Below, in pieces: positions 27,787-35,993 of a stretch of DNA of 64,000 bases. The stretch covers positions 1-64,000 of the forward strand of contig CAKUQQ010000005.1 of the NCBI GenBank assembly GCA_934675575.1, in the 5' to 3' direction. The notes beneath the pieces are model-generated. The model saw only the letters and a program-made list of their open reading frames with translations, did not search any database and was not told the DNA's origin. A program made the position numbers and the translations under genes. Every line of letters begins with the position of its first letter. Position 1 is the stretch's first letter. Source of the stretch: an uncultured Muribaculaceae bacterium (GTDB taxonomy: Bacteria > Bacteroidota > Bacteroidia > Bacteroidales > Muribaculaceae).

Positions 27787-28170
27787 ATGAGCAGGAATAA
27801 GTCAAAAAAAGCGAAAAAGAAGAAAAAATCAAATGAAGTAGTGTCGCTAAAGGATATGATAGCAATGATTTATTTCATCATTTGCATTGGCTTCACTGCT
27901 TACATTTGTATAGGCATTCCTATACTATTATATTTATTAAAAACGCATGGAACGGAAGCAAATGCTGTCATAACGTCACAACCTTCGGCACGATTTCATC
28001 GTTGGAGTACAGTTTGTTATATGTACGAATTTAATGTTGATGGTGAAACATATTTGGGGAATTCTCTTGTGGAAGAACGGGATTCAAGCAAAATAGGCGA
28101 AAAAATTAAAATCTTGTACCTTGACTGGTATCCTGATTTCAATAGACCTATATATTATTGGGATAACTGA
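27787..28170 (+). CDS. Small membrane protein, DUF3592-like
   Basis: A 127-aa protein with an extremely lysine-rich start (KKAKKKKKS), one or two membrane segments at about 20-48, and an extracytoplasmic beta-rich part. The pattern of a variable strand, GETYLGN, then IGEKIKILYLDWYP resembles DUF3592 proteins. It opens a run of three small AT-rich genes on the same strand, with 12 bases to the next. Function unknown. Confidence 0.6.
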   Translation: MSRNKSKKAKKKKKSNEVVSLKDMIAMIYFIICIGFTAYICIGIPILLYLLKTHGTEANAVITSQPSARFHRWSTVCYMYEFNVDGETYLGNSLVEERDSSKIGEKIKILYLDWYPDFNRPIYYWDN

Positions 28171-28182
28171 AATAATAAGATA

Positions 28183-28695
28183 ATGGAAAATGACCAACCA
28201 CTTTTTACGATAAAAAGCACTTACTCAGAAAAAGAATTTGTGCGTTTCAACAGATATATTATGTTGCACAGGCTTCATTATTTGAGGAATATCATTGCGT
28301 GCAATTTGATATTGCTACTGATATTTTCTGGCGTAATTATCGACGATGTTAATTCTGGAAATATACCTATAGGTTCTGTAATAACATTTCTTCTTATAGT
28401 TTTTGTTAACTGGAAGTTATGCGTGTCGCCTACAAATAAAAGCAAAAAGGTTTATCGTCAGAATAAGACAATGAGAGACGCTTCATATTCTGTGGACTTT
28501 TATGATGACCACTACGTGATATTGTGTAATGGTATTGAATCAAGCGTTCCTTTCGATAAGCTACATGAAATTATAGAGACAGATACCGATTATTACATTA
28601 TGTTATCTAAAATCAGTGGAGTGATAATTCCCAAGGAAAAGTGCCCCGTAGGCTTTGCTGACTTTATCCATGGAATAGTAGCAAACAATAGATAG
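28183..28695 (+). CDS. Membrane protein, YcxB-like
   Basis: A 170-aa protein with two hydrophobic segments at about 37-53 and 65-80, followed by a cytoplasmic domain with VDFYDDHYVI, SSVPFDKLHEIIE and IIPKEKCP, the pattern of YcxB-like domains. Function unknown. It is the middle gene of the AT-rich trio and has native-looking start context but visibly lower GC than ftsY or hemW. Confidence 0.6.
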   Translation: MENDQPLFTIKSTYSEKEFVRFNRYIMLHRLHYLRNIIACNLILLLIFSGVIIDDVNSGNIPIGSVITFLLIVFVNWKLCVSPTNKSKKVYRQNKTMRDASYSVDFYDDHYVILCNGIESSVPFDKLHEIIETDTDYYIMLSKISGVIIPKEKCPVGFADFIHGIVANNR

Positions 28696-28736
28696 TGGGT
28701 AACGGCTAAAGATAATTGATTGCAAGATAATTGTGA

Positions 28737-29261
28737 ATGATGAAAATATTATTATCAGTCATACTATTATTGGCATTATCAAATGTGTTTTTCCCGAAAG
28801 CACAAGTGGTGACTAATAACGAACTAAAGTTTAAAAGGTGGCTTGCTGATACATTGCCTCAAATAAAAGATGGTTTCGAAATCAATGACGATAGTTTGAC
28901 TTTAATAATTAAGGAGCACAAGTTGTGTGAAATTGGAAAAGGTCAAAACAATGGTGCTATGGTTGCAGATATTATCTCATTGCTGAAGGAATATTTTGAA
29001 CCCCCATTTAAAAACTATGGCTTAGAAATCATAAAAGAAACGCATTTTGAGCCTTCAGAAATTCCCACGTTGATTTATGATTCATGGAGTGGATTTCCAT
29101 TGATTAAAGTTACACATGGAGACATATCCATTTCTTATGAAGAAATAAGAGGGCGAATAAATAGTGCACGCATCATAAATCAAAGGACGAATGATACGAC
29201 ATTTGTACAATGGACTTATGACGAAAACAAAATCAAAAAGCAGATATTTAGCACTAAATAA
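28737..29261 (+). CDS. Hypothetical exported protein, 174 aa
   Basis: The protein starts with a clear signal peptide (MMKILLSVILLLALSNVFF) and continues as a soluble domain of about 150 residues with no motif I recognise. It has only one cysteine, in KLCEIG. It is the last gene of the AT-rich trio. The start could be at 28737 or at the next ATG (28740). Probably a periplasmic partner of the two membrane proteins, by position only. Confidence 0.5.
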   Translation: MMKILLSVILLLALSNVFFPKAQVVTNNELKFKRWLADTLPQIKDGFEINDDSLTLIIKEHKLCEIGKGQNNGAMVADIISLLKEYFEPPFKNYGLEIIKETHFEPSEIPTLIYDSWSGFPLIKVTHGDISISYEEIRGRINSARIINQRTNDTTFVQWTYDENKIKKQIFSTK

Positions 29262-29321
29262 TTAATTTATACGGAAACTTTCTTTCCTTTGGTGAATTGA
29301 TGGAAATATGGTGGCGGAAAT

Positions 29322-29352
29322 TTTGTTGGTTTGTGAAAAAGTAGTAATTTTG
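29322..29352 (+). promoter_or_regulatory. Promoter of the rpmB-rpmG-DUF4295 operon
   Basis: TTTG (29322-29325) and TAATTTTG (29345-29352) are 19 bases apart, an exact consensus match. The start is expected near 29359. Confidence 0.7.
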
Positions 29353-29358
29353 CACCCG

Positions 29359-29632
29359 ATATTAAGTATGGGTACAACGACTTCCAGTAAGTATTGTTCT
29401 TAGACAAATCGTTGAAACTTCGATGGGGCTGATGATGCTAAAATTGCCGCATAAAGCGTAGGACGATATTAAATGGTGGATAAACCATTGTGAACAAAAC
29501 GTTGCATTCTCACAATGTTAAGTCATTATGGTGATGTTTGCCGTGGAATATTGATCTGTTGCGAGGTAGTGTATAACATCTTGATGTCACAATAATTAAT
29601 TTATTAGAAACATATTAATTAGAATAACAATT
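29359..29632 (+). ncRNA. Long structured leader (or separate RNA) upstream of rpmB
   Basis: About 270 bases between a strong promoter and rpmB have no open frame but several inverted repeats. CATTGTGA (29486-29493) pairs perfectly with TCACAATG (29510-29517). CAACGA (29375-29380) pairs with TCGTTG (29409-29414), enclosing TTGT (29394-29397) with ACAA (29404-29407). ACATC and GATGT form a small hairpin near 29577-29588. There is no T-run terminator before rpmB, so a ribosomal-protein leader is likelier than a separate RNA, though a processed small RNA is possible. It matches no RNA family I can name. Confidence 0.5.
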
Positions 29633-29884
29633 ATGTCTAAAGTTTGTCAAATCACAGGCAAGAAAGCGATTATTGGAAATAATGTTTCGCACTCTAAGAA
29701 GAGAACAAAACGTAAATTCAATGTGAATGTTCACAGCCGCAGATTTTTCTGGGTTGAGCAGAATCAGTGGATTCGTTTGACGGTTTCGGCCGCAGGCCTG
29801 AGAATGATTAATCGTCTGGGCTTGGACGCTGCTATCAAGAAAGCAGCTGCCGCTGGTAATTTAACTGAAATCAAAACTCTGTAA
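29633..29884 (+). CDS. rpmB: 50S ribosomal protein L28 (bL28)
   Basis: An 83-aa basic protein with the bL28 start [16 protein letters not shown], and the central RRFFW region. It lacks the CxxC zinc pairs of some paralogues. First gene of a three-gene ribosomal operon behind a long leader. Confidence 0.97.
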   Translation: MSKVCQITGKKAIIGNNVSHSKKRTKRKFNVNVHSRRFFWVEQNQWIRLTVSAAGLRMINRLGLDAAIKKAAAAGNLTEIKTL

Positions 29885-29897
29885 ATTTTAGAAAATC

Positions 29898-30086
29898 ATG
29901 TCAAAGAAAAGTAAAGGCGATAGAGTGCAAGTTATTCTGGAGTGCACAGAACAAAAAGCAAGTGGAGTTCCTGGAATTTCTCGTTATATCACAACAAAGA
30001 ATCGCAAGAACACAACAGAGCGTCTTGAGTTGAAGAAATACAATCCTTATCTCAAGAAATACACTATTCACAAAGAAATTAAATAA
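29898..30086 (+). CDS. rpmG: 50S ribosomal protein L33 (bL33)
   Basis: A 62-aa basic protein with [10 protein letters not shown] and [10 protein letters not shown] typical of bL33. It is the zinc-independent form: only one cysteine is present. It lies 13 bases after rpmB. Confidence 0.97.
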   Translation: MSKKSKGDRVQVILECTEQKASGVPGISRYITTKNRKNTTERLELKKYNPYLKKYTIHKEIK

Positions 30087-30097
30087 TTGATTGACAC

Positions 30098-30247
30098 ATG
30101 GCAAAGAAAGTTGTTGCAACCCTTCAAACTGGTGAAGGACGTACATATAGCAAAGTAATCAAAATGGTTCGCTCTGAAAAGACAGGAGCTTACGTATTTG
30201 AGGAGAAGATGGTGCCAAACGATAAGGTGGAAGAGGCACTCAAATAA
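30098..30247 (+). CDS. DUF4295 small basic protein (possible bL38)
   Basis: A 49-aa protein (MAKKVVATLQ start, VEEALK end), 11 bases after rpmG. This small family is specific to Bacteroidetes and is found with rpmB-rpmG. A novel ribosomal protein, bL38, was reported in the Flavobacterium johnsoniae ribosome; I believe it is this family but cannot confirm it here. Its operon position and basic first half fit a ribosomal subunit. Confidence 0.85.
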   Translation: MAKKVVATLQTGEGRTYSKVIKMVRSEKTGAYVFEEKMVPNDKVEEALK

Positions 30248-30279
30248 TCACGGATACAAAAATTCGCAAAATACACAGA

Positions 30280-30311
30280 GGCTTCGGGCTATAGCTCGAA
30301 GCCTTATTTTT
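30280..30311 (+). terminator. Terminator of the rpmB operon
   Basis: GGCTTCG (30280-30286) pairs with CGAAGCC (30297-30303), with an inner GCTATAGC palindrome, followed by TTATTTTT. Confidence 0.8.
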
Positions 30312-30399
30312 ACCATCACCATCACCGCATACCCAGCATTTGGACTTTTTAGAGAAAAGTATTATGTGCGGGAGTGAATGTTAATTGCAAAATTTTGAT

Positions 30400-30407
30400 T
30401 AAGTTTG
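30400..30407 (+). promoter_or_regulatory. -7 element of ftsY
   Basis: TAAGTTTG matches TAnnTTTG; the predicted start near 30414 leaves a 16-base leader. The -33 box is not clear. Confidence 0.4.
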
Positions 30408-30429
30408 TATTATAAAAATTCAACATAAG

Positions 30430-31383
30430 ATGGGAATATTTAAATTCTTCACCAAAGAGAAAAAAGAAACATTAGACAAGGGCTTGTCGAAAACCAAGCA
30501 AGGCGTTTTTTCTAAACTTGCCAGAGCGGTGGCAGGCAAATCAACCATTGACGATGATGTGCTTGACAATCTGGAGGAAGTTTTCATAACTTCTGATGTG
30601 GGCGTGGCAACAACGCTAAAGATTTTGGACCGCATTCAGGCCAGGGTGTCGAAGGATAAATATGTGAACACATCGGAGTTGAATGACATGCTTTGTGAAG
30701 AAATTACAAAATTGCTTGCAGATGACGTGAATGCTGACCTTGATGACTTTACTGTGCCTGCTGACAAGAAGCCATACGTGATAATGGTGGTTGGCGTCAA
30801 TGGTGTGGGTAAAACCACAACCATAGGCAAGCTGGCTTATAACTACAAGAAAGCCGGAAACAAAGTGGTGCTTGGTGCTGCCGACACTTATAGGGCTGCC
30901 GCTGACGAGCAGCTTGAGATATGGGGCGAGCGTGTGGGTGTGCCAGTGATTAAGCATAAGATGGGCACAGACCCGGCTTCGGTGGCATTTGATGCGGTTT
31001 CATCGGCTAAGGCACAAGATGCCGATGTGGTGATAATAGATACTGCTGGTCGTCTGCACAATAATGTGGGGCTGATGAATCAGCTTACAAAAATCAAGAA
31101 TGTGATGCAAAAAGTTGTGCCAGGCGCTCCTCATGAGATATTGCTTGTGCTCGACGGCTCAACCGGACAAAATGCTTTTGAACAGGCAAAGCAGTTTGTG
31201 TCGGCAACGGAGGTAAATGCCCTGGCCATCACAAAACTTGATGGAACAGCAAAGGGTGGCGTTGTGATAGGCATCAGTGACCAATTTCAGATTCCTGTGA
31301 GGTATATAGGACTGGGTGAGGGCATTGAGGACTTGCAAGTGTTTCATAAGGAAGAATTTGTGAAATCGCTGTTTGGAAAATAA
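30430..31383 (+). CDS. ftsY: Signal recognition particle receptor FtsY
   Basis: FtsY receives SRP-ribosome complexes at the inner membrane. The 317-aa product is a short form without the acidic A domain: a helical N domain to about residue 100, then the NG GTPase with GVNGVGKTTTIGKLA, DTYRAAA, DTAGRLH and TKLDGTAKGG. Length matches other Bacteroidales FtsY proteins. It stands apart from the rpmB operon, with its own -7 box. Confidence 0.96.
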   Translation: MGIFKFFTKEKKETLDKGLSKTKQGVFSKLARAVAGKSTIDDDVLDNLEEVFITSDVGVATTLKILDRIQARVSKDKYVNTSELNDMLCEEITKLLADDVNADLDDFTVPADKKPYVIMVVGVNGVGKTTTIGKLAYNYKKAGNKVVLGAADTYRAAADEQLEIWGERVGVPVIKHKMGTDPASVAFDAVSSAKAQDADVVIIDTAGRLHNNVGLMNQLTKIKNVMQKVVPGAPHEILLVLDGSTGQNAFEQAKQFVSATEVNALAITKLDGTAKGGVVIGISDQFQIPVRYIGLGEGIEDLQVFHKEEFVKSLFGK

Positions 31384-31458
31384 AAAAGGTAAAAACTATC
31401 ATTAACAATATTTGGTAAGTCTGCTGCAGGCTTGCCGTTAACGGAAACATTAAGCAGT

Positions 31459-32394
31459 ATGAAAGAAAACTCATTGTCTCGCAGAAAGTTCATTGGTGTG
31501 GCTTCTTTGGCTGCCGCTGCGGTAGCAATGCCGATTGACGTCTTTGGCAATTCGAACGTGAAAAAGCAATGGAACTCCAAGAAAAAATCAGGATTTACTA
31601 TGTGGCAAAATCCGTCGCACCGCAACACTATAGGCAACTCTTATGTGTTTTTGACGAATAATGGCAAGGTCATAGTGATGGACGGTGGATTTAAGGAAGA
31701 AGAACCTTATTTGCGTGGCATGATTGGTGCTCTCGGCAATGAAGTGGAGGCCTGGTTTTTGTCGCATCCCCATAATGACCACATGGGTGCATTCAATGAA
31801 ATATTGAAAGACCCACAAGATTTGAAAATCAAGAATATTTATTATTCTAAGGTTTCAGACAAGGTGCGATTGGCCGAAAAAGACTGGGCGGCATTGTGTC
31901 AAGAATATTATGACAACCTTGACGCTTGCAAATATGCCAATGTGGTTGACATCAGGGAACCAGGGCAAGTTTTCGACTTTGACGACATGCACCTCAAAAT
32001 ATTGAGTGTGGCCAACGAAATCACCGAAAATGCCTACAACAACTCATCAATGATAATGCGCGTGTGGGACAAAAAGAAATCAATTGTGTTTCTTGGCGAC
32101 GCAGGTGTAGAGTGTGGCAACAAGGTGCTTGCAAGCAAATATAAAGATGATTTGGACTGCGAATATATGCAGATGGCCCATCATGGACAAAATGGGTGTG
32201 ACAAGCATTTCTATGACAGTGTGACATTTAGGGCTTGCTTGTGGTCAACTCCAATATGGGTATGGAACAATGATGTAGGCAAGGGTTATAACACTCACGT
32301 GTATAAGACTATTGAAACTCGAAACTGGGTGAAAGAGAAAGGCGTCACGGAAAATCATGTGACTTGTGTTGATGGTCTGTATAAGTTAGACTGA
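31459..32394 (+). CDS. Exported metallo-beta-lactamase-fold hydrolase
   Basis: A 311-aa MBL-fold protein. It starts with a twin-arginine-like signal (SLSRRKFIGVASLAAAAVAMP). The metal motif SHPHNDHMG is the HxHxDH signature, followed by FLGDAG and MAHHGQNG, which supply further metal ligands. The layout is closest to the extracellular ComEC-type hydrolase branch, so a phosphodiester or similar substrate is possible. I chose the ATG at 31459, since the signal peptide starts there; an upstream TTG would add nine residues. It precedes rimO by 5 bases, so they probably share a transcript. Confidence 0.75.
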   Translation: MKENSLSRRKFIGVASLAAAAVAMPIDVFGNSNVKKQWNSKKKSGFTMWQNPSHRNTIGNSYVFLTNNGKVIVMDGGFKEEEPYLRGMIGALGNEVEAWFLSHPHNDHMGAFNEILKDPQDLKIKNIYYSKVSDKVRLAEKDWAALCQEYYDNLDACKYANVVDIREPGQVFDFDDMHLKILSVANEITENAYNNSSMIMRVWDKKKSIVFLGDAGVECGNKVLASKYKDDLDCEYMQMAHHGQNGCDKHFYDSVTFRACLWSTPIWVWNNDVGKGYNTHVYKTIETRNWVKEKGVTENHVTCVDGLYKLD

Positions 32395-32399
32395 ATTTA

Positions 32400-33698
32400 A
32401 TGAGAAAAAACGAAGTGGATATCGTTTCATTGGGTTGCTCAAAGAATCTTGTGGATTCGGAGCACCTGATGAAACAGTTTTTGGCCAATGGATATGAGGT
32501 GAAGCATAACCCTGAAAAGGTGGAGGGTGAGATTGTGGTGGTTAACACTTGCGGTTTCATTCAAGATGCCCAAGAGGAGTCCATTGAGACAATATTGGAG
32601 TTAGGAAAGGCTAAAGGTGATGGCAGAATAGGAAAACTATTTGTCATGGGTTGCCTTTCTGAACGCTTTATGCAAGATTTGCAGGGCGAAATACCAGAAG
32701 TGGATAAATTTTACGGTAAGTTCAACTGGAAAGACCTGCTTGGCGACTTGGGGAAATCATATTATCAGAATTTGGCCTCGGAGAGGGTGCTGTCAACGCC
32801 AAAACATTATGCCTACATTAAAATAGCAGAAGGGTGCAACCGTTTTTGTGCCTTTTGTGCTATTCCGCTTATTACCGGCCGCTTCAAATCGGAGCCAATG
32901 GAACTGATTTTGGACGAGGTGCGCAATCTTGTGACAAAAGGCGTGAAGGAGTTTAATGTGATAGCACAGGATTTGTCGTCATACGGTATGGATTTGTATG
33001 GTGAACAGAAGTTGCCGGAGTTAATTGACAAGATGGCGCAAATTCCTGGTGTGGAGTGGATAAGACTGCACTATCTTTATCCGGCACAATTTCCTTATGG
33101 CATATTGCCTGTGATGAAAAAGCATGACAATGTGTGCAAATATTTGGATTTGGCTTTGCAACATATCAGTGACAAAGTGTTGGGAAACATGCGTCGTCAC
33201 ATAGGCAAGGACGACACATTGGCTCTGCTGCATCGGATAAGGAAAGAAGTGCCAGGCATACACATAAGAACCACGCTTATGGTAGGTTTCCCTGGTGAGG
33301 GTGAGGCCGAGTTTGAGGAGCTGCTGGAATTCACAAAGGACGCCAGGTTTGAGCGAATGGGAGCTTTTGCCTACAGCGAAGAAGCTGGCACCTATGGTGA
33401 GAAGCACTTTAGCGATGACATTCCGCAAGAAGTGAAACTTGAGCGGCTGCAAAAACTCATGGATTTGCAGGAAAATATTTCAATGGAAATACAGGAGAGC
33501 AAGGTGGGCAAAACATTCAGAGTGATTGTCGATAGAGAAGACACGGACTACTATGTGGGGCGCACCGAATTTGACTCTCCGGAAGTGGACCCGGAGGTCT
33601 TGATTGGCAAGACACGCACGCTGAAACCAGGTGAATTTTATGACGTGAAAATAACCGAGGCCTTGCCATACGAACTTGTTGGCAGGGTTGTGGATTAA
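32400..33698 (+). CDS. rimO: Ribosomal protein uS12 methylthiotransferase
   Basis: RimO adds a methylthio group to an aspartate of ribosomal protein S12. The 432-aa product has the N-terminal cluster cysteines in SLGCSKN, NTCGF and MGCLSE, the radical SAM triad in CNRFCAFC, and a C-terminal TRAM domain. SLGCSKNLVDSE is diagnostic for RimO against MiaB. It follows the MBL gene closely. Confidence 0.96.
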   Translation: MRKNEVDIVSLGCSKNLVDSEHLMKQFLANGYEVKHNPEKVEGEIVVVNTCGFIQDAQEESIETILELGKAKGDGRIGKLFVMGCLSERFMQDLQGEIPEVDKFYGKFNWKDLLGDLGKSYYQNLASERVLSTPKHYAYIKIAEGCNRFCAFCAIPLITGRFKSEPMELILDEVRNLVTKGVKEFNVIAQDLSSYGMDLYGEQKLPELIDKMAQIPGVEWIRLHYLYPAQFPYGILPVMKKHDNVCKYLDLALQHISDKVLGNMRRHIGKDDTLALLHRIRKEVPGIHIRTTLMVGFPGEGEAEFEELLEFTKDARFERMGAFAYSEEAGTYGEKHFSDDIPQEVKLERLQKLMDLQENISMEIQESKVGKTFRVIVDREDTDYYVGRTEFDSPEVDPEVLIGKTRTLKPGEFYDVKITEALPYELVGRVVD

Positions 33699-33717
33699 TT
33701 AAGAGAATTAGACTTCC

Positions 33718-34017
33718 TTATTTATCGTCATTGTCGGCAGATGGGCTATGGCTTGTGGTGGCTTGCTCGGCAGATTGCTGCTCGGCGGCATAGGTCGTGT
33801 AGGTATCTTCAGCTGCTTTTTGTCTCAGTTGCTCTTTTTTCTTGAGCACAAAATGCAACGCGATGATTATGATTAAACTTATGCCGATAATGCCGAAATA
33901 AAATAAATATTCACCTGCTAACAGGTGAGGATAGCCAACGTATGCCATGAAGCCAAGGTAAATGAGCATGATGGCTGGTAAAATGTATGACCATTTAGCT
34001 GTTTTCATCATCTTCAA
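33718..34017 (-). CDS. Small inner-membrane protein, 99 aa
   Basis: Two hydrophobic helices at about 9-27 and 36-55, then a charged tail rich in Glu, Gln and Ser that includes QQSAEQATTSHS. No known family recognised. It overlaps the exonuclease gene upstream by 23 bases and faces rimO across a 19-base gap. Similar small two-helix proteins are common in Bacteroidales. Confidence 0.65.
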   Translation of the reverse strand: MKMMKTAKWSYILPAIMLIYLGFMAYVGYPHLLAGEYLFYFGIIGISLIIIIALHFVLKKKEQLRQKAAEDTYTTYAAEQQSAEQATTSHSPSADNDDK

Positions 34018-34621
34018 ATTTTTTGAATGGGGAAGTTTCTGGATTGAATTCGTTTGCTGTGAGATGTTTGTAGATTTTTACGCAGGCCCAGGCGTCGATA
34101 GCGGCATATTGCTGTTGGGCTGGAGTTAACTCGCTTGCTTCCCAATTTGTGAGCCGCTGGCTTTTGCTAATCTTTTTCTGAAAAAGAATGGCATATATCT
34201 TCTGTAGGCTGATGTCGCTGATTTTGAATTGTCCGACAAGGTTTTGCAAATCAACAAATCCTTTGGGCTTGAGCGCTGTGGTGTGATTTATCATGTTGAA
34301 GTCATCGTGCAGTGAGAGTCCGATTTTTATAGGTTTCTCGCTTGCAAGAAAGGTCATCAAGTCGGCATTAAAGCCAATCTTATTGAGACGGAACAGAAAA
34401 CACTCTTCTTCGTCGGAGAGCTGAATGAGGGAAACTTTGTGGACTACCCCCTTACGAAAAGATGGCCGGGTCTCGGTGTCGAAACCAATGATTTCTTTGC
34501 TTTTCAAAACATTTAGAGCAGGGATTACTTTCAGAGGGTTATCAATCACATAAATGTTGCCAGGAAACCTCACTGTCTCCATGCTGCTGATTAGATTCTT
34601 GTCAATAGAAATTTTATACAT
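33995..34621 (-). CDS. 3'-5' exonuclease, RNase D/DEDDy-like
   Basis: A 208-aa exonuclease-domain protein. The DEDDy signatures are visible: IGFDTETRP (ExoI, D and E), LHDDFNM (ExoII) and QYAAIDAW (ExoIII, with Tyr four before the last Asp). It is the minimal catalytic domain, without the HRDC domain of RNase D. Start chosen at the ATG 34621; a second ATG lies four codons upstream. A TAACTTTG box (34650-34657, minus strand) lies 29 bases before the start. Confidence 0.85.
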   Translation of the reverse strand: MYKISIDKNLISSMETVRFPGNIYVIDNPLKVIPALNVLKSKEIIGFDTETRPSFRKGVVHKVSLIQLSDEEECFLFRLNKIGFNADLMTFLASEKPIKIGLSLHDDFNMINHTTALKPKGFVDLQNLVGQFKISDISLQKIYAILFQKKISKSQRLTNWEASELTPAQQQYAAIDAWACVKIYKHLTANEFNPETSPFKKFEDDENS

Positions 34622-34760
34622 AAAAAAGTGCAACTTGCATTTGTTGAAACAAAGTTAAGGTAAAGTCGCATATTATGGAAGAGTTTGGCCTTGTTCTTGC
34701 GTATTGAAGGCGCTTTGACATGGGAGCGGAACAATAACTTGGGTGAACTTTTTCAAAAAA

Positions 34761-34792
34761 TTTGCCATTGGGGCAGGTATGCACTAAATTTG
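34761..34792 (+). promoter_or_regulatory. Promoter of tgt
   Basis: TTTG (34761-34764) and TAAATTTG (34785-34792) are 20 bases apart, an exact consensus match; the start near 34799 gives a 21-base leader and decides the tgt start at 34820. Confidence 0.7.
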
Positions 34793-34819
34793 CAAAATAA
34801 TTTAGAATTATTGCTGAAA

Positions 34820-35950
34820 ATGAATTTTCAACTTATAGGAAATGCTGAAGGCTCTAATGCAAGGGCTGGTTTAATAGATACTGACCACGGGCAGATTGAA
34901 ACACCAATATTTATGCCTGTGGGCACATTGGGCGCAATAAAAGCTGTGGGCATGAATGAGGTGCGCAATGACATAAAGGCGCAAATCATTTTGGGCAACA
35001 CATATCACTTGTATCTTAGGCCAGGAATGGACATTATAGAAAAAGCCGGAGGACTCCATAAGTTTAACGGCTGGGATAGACCGATATTGACCGATAGTGG
35101 CGGCTTTCAGGTGTTTTCTTTGTCGGAAAACCGAAAACTCACAGACGAGGGAGTGCATTTCAGAAGCCACATTGATGGCTCGAAGCACTTGTTCACCCCA
35201 GAAAAAGTGGTTGACATACAGCGGTCGATAGGCAGCGACATCATGATGGCACTTGATGAGTGTCCACCAGGAAATTCTGATTACGCTTATGCCAGAAAGT
35301 CCTTGACACTGACGCACAAATGGCTCGCACGAGGCTGGAAACATTTCAATGAAACTCAACCTAAATATGGGCATAGGCAAGCCTTTTTCCCGATAGTGCA
35401 GGGTTGTGTGTATCCGGATTTGCGCAGAGAGTCGGCACACTTTGTAGCAGAGCTTGGCGCAGAAGGAAATGCCATTGGCGGCCTCGCTGTGGGCGAACCG
35501 GTGGAGAAGATGTATGAAATGATAGAAGTGGTAAACGAAATCTTGCCAACCGACCGACCTCGATATTTGATGGGGGTGGGCACGCCGGCAAATATACTTG
35601 AGGCAATAGACCGTGGTGTGGACATGATGGACTGCGTGATGCCTACAAGAAACGGACGTAACGCCATGCTATTCACCAAGCACGGAATAATGAATATGAA
35701 AAACAAGAAGTGGGCCGACGACTTCTCGCCTTTGCAGGAAGATGGCCCATCGGTTGTGGACCAAATGTATTCCAAGGCTTTTGTCAGACATCTGTTTGTG
35801 GCAAAAGAATTGCTGGCAATGCAGATAGCAAGCATTCATAACCTGGCGTTTTATCTGTGGCTTGTGAAAGAGGCGAGAAAGCACATATTGAGTGGAGATT
35901 TCAAACCCTGGAAAGAGCAGATGGTGAAGAATGTGACCAACCGCCTGTGA
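34820..35950 (+). CDS. tgt: tRNA-guanine transglycosylase
   Basis: Tgt swaps guanine-34 for the queuosine precursor preQ1 in tRNAs for Asp, Asn, His and Tyr. The 376-aa product has the catalytic aspartate of LTDSGGFQVFSL (near residue 90), the nucleophile region LAVGEPVEKMYE and VMPTRNGRNAM. The usual four-ligand zinc site near the C-terminus is not obvious: the region after NMKNKKW lacks the CxCxxC cysteines, as in some Bacteroidetes forms. The start at 34820 gives the family length; a longer ATG reading crosses the promoter. The LptF/G gene follows 43 bases later. Confidence 0.95.
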   Translation: MNFQLIGNAEGSNARAGLIDTDHGQIETPIFMPVGTLGAIKAVGMNEVRNDIKAQIILGNTYHLYLRPGMDIIEKAGGLHKFNGWDRPILTDSGGFQVFSLSENRKLTDEGVHFRSHIDGSKHLFTPEKVVDIQRSIGSDIMMALDECPPGNSDYAYARKSLTLTHKWLARGWKHFNETQPKYGHRQAFFPIVQGCVYPDLRRESAHFVAELGAEGNAIGGLAVGEPVEKMYEMIEVVNEILPTDRPRYLMGVGTPANILEAIDRGVDMMDCVMPTRNGRNAMLFTKHGIMNMKNKKWADDFSPLQEDGPSVVDQMYSKAFVRHLFVAKELLAMQIASIHNLAFYLWLVKEARKHILSGDFKPWKEQMVKNVTNRL

Positions 35951-35993
35951 TTAGGCACAGCTGTGTTGTGATAAGGAAAACTAAAGATTTGAG

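Noticed and set aside
29359..29632. The rpmB leader as tmRNA, 6S RNA or SRP RNA
   Set aside because: No tRNA-like ends or tag frame, no SRP GGAA loop, no long closing stem joining both ends, and no terminator before rpmB; kept as an unassigned leader.
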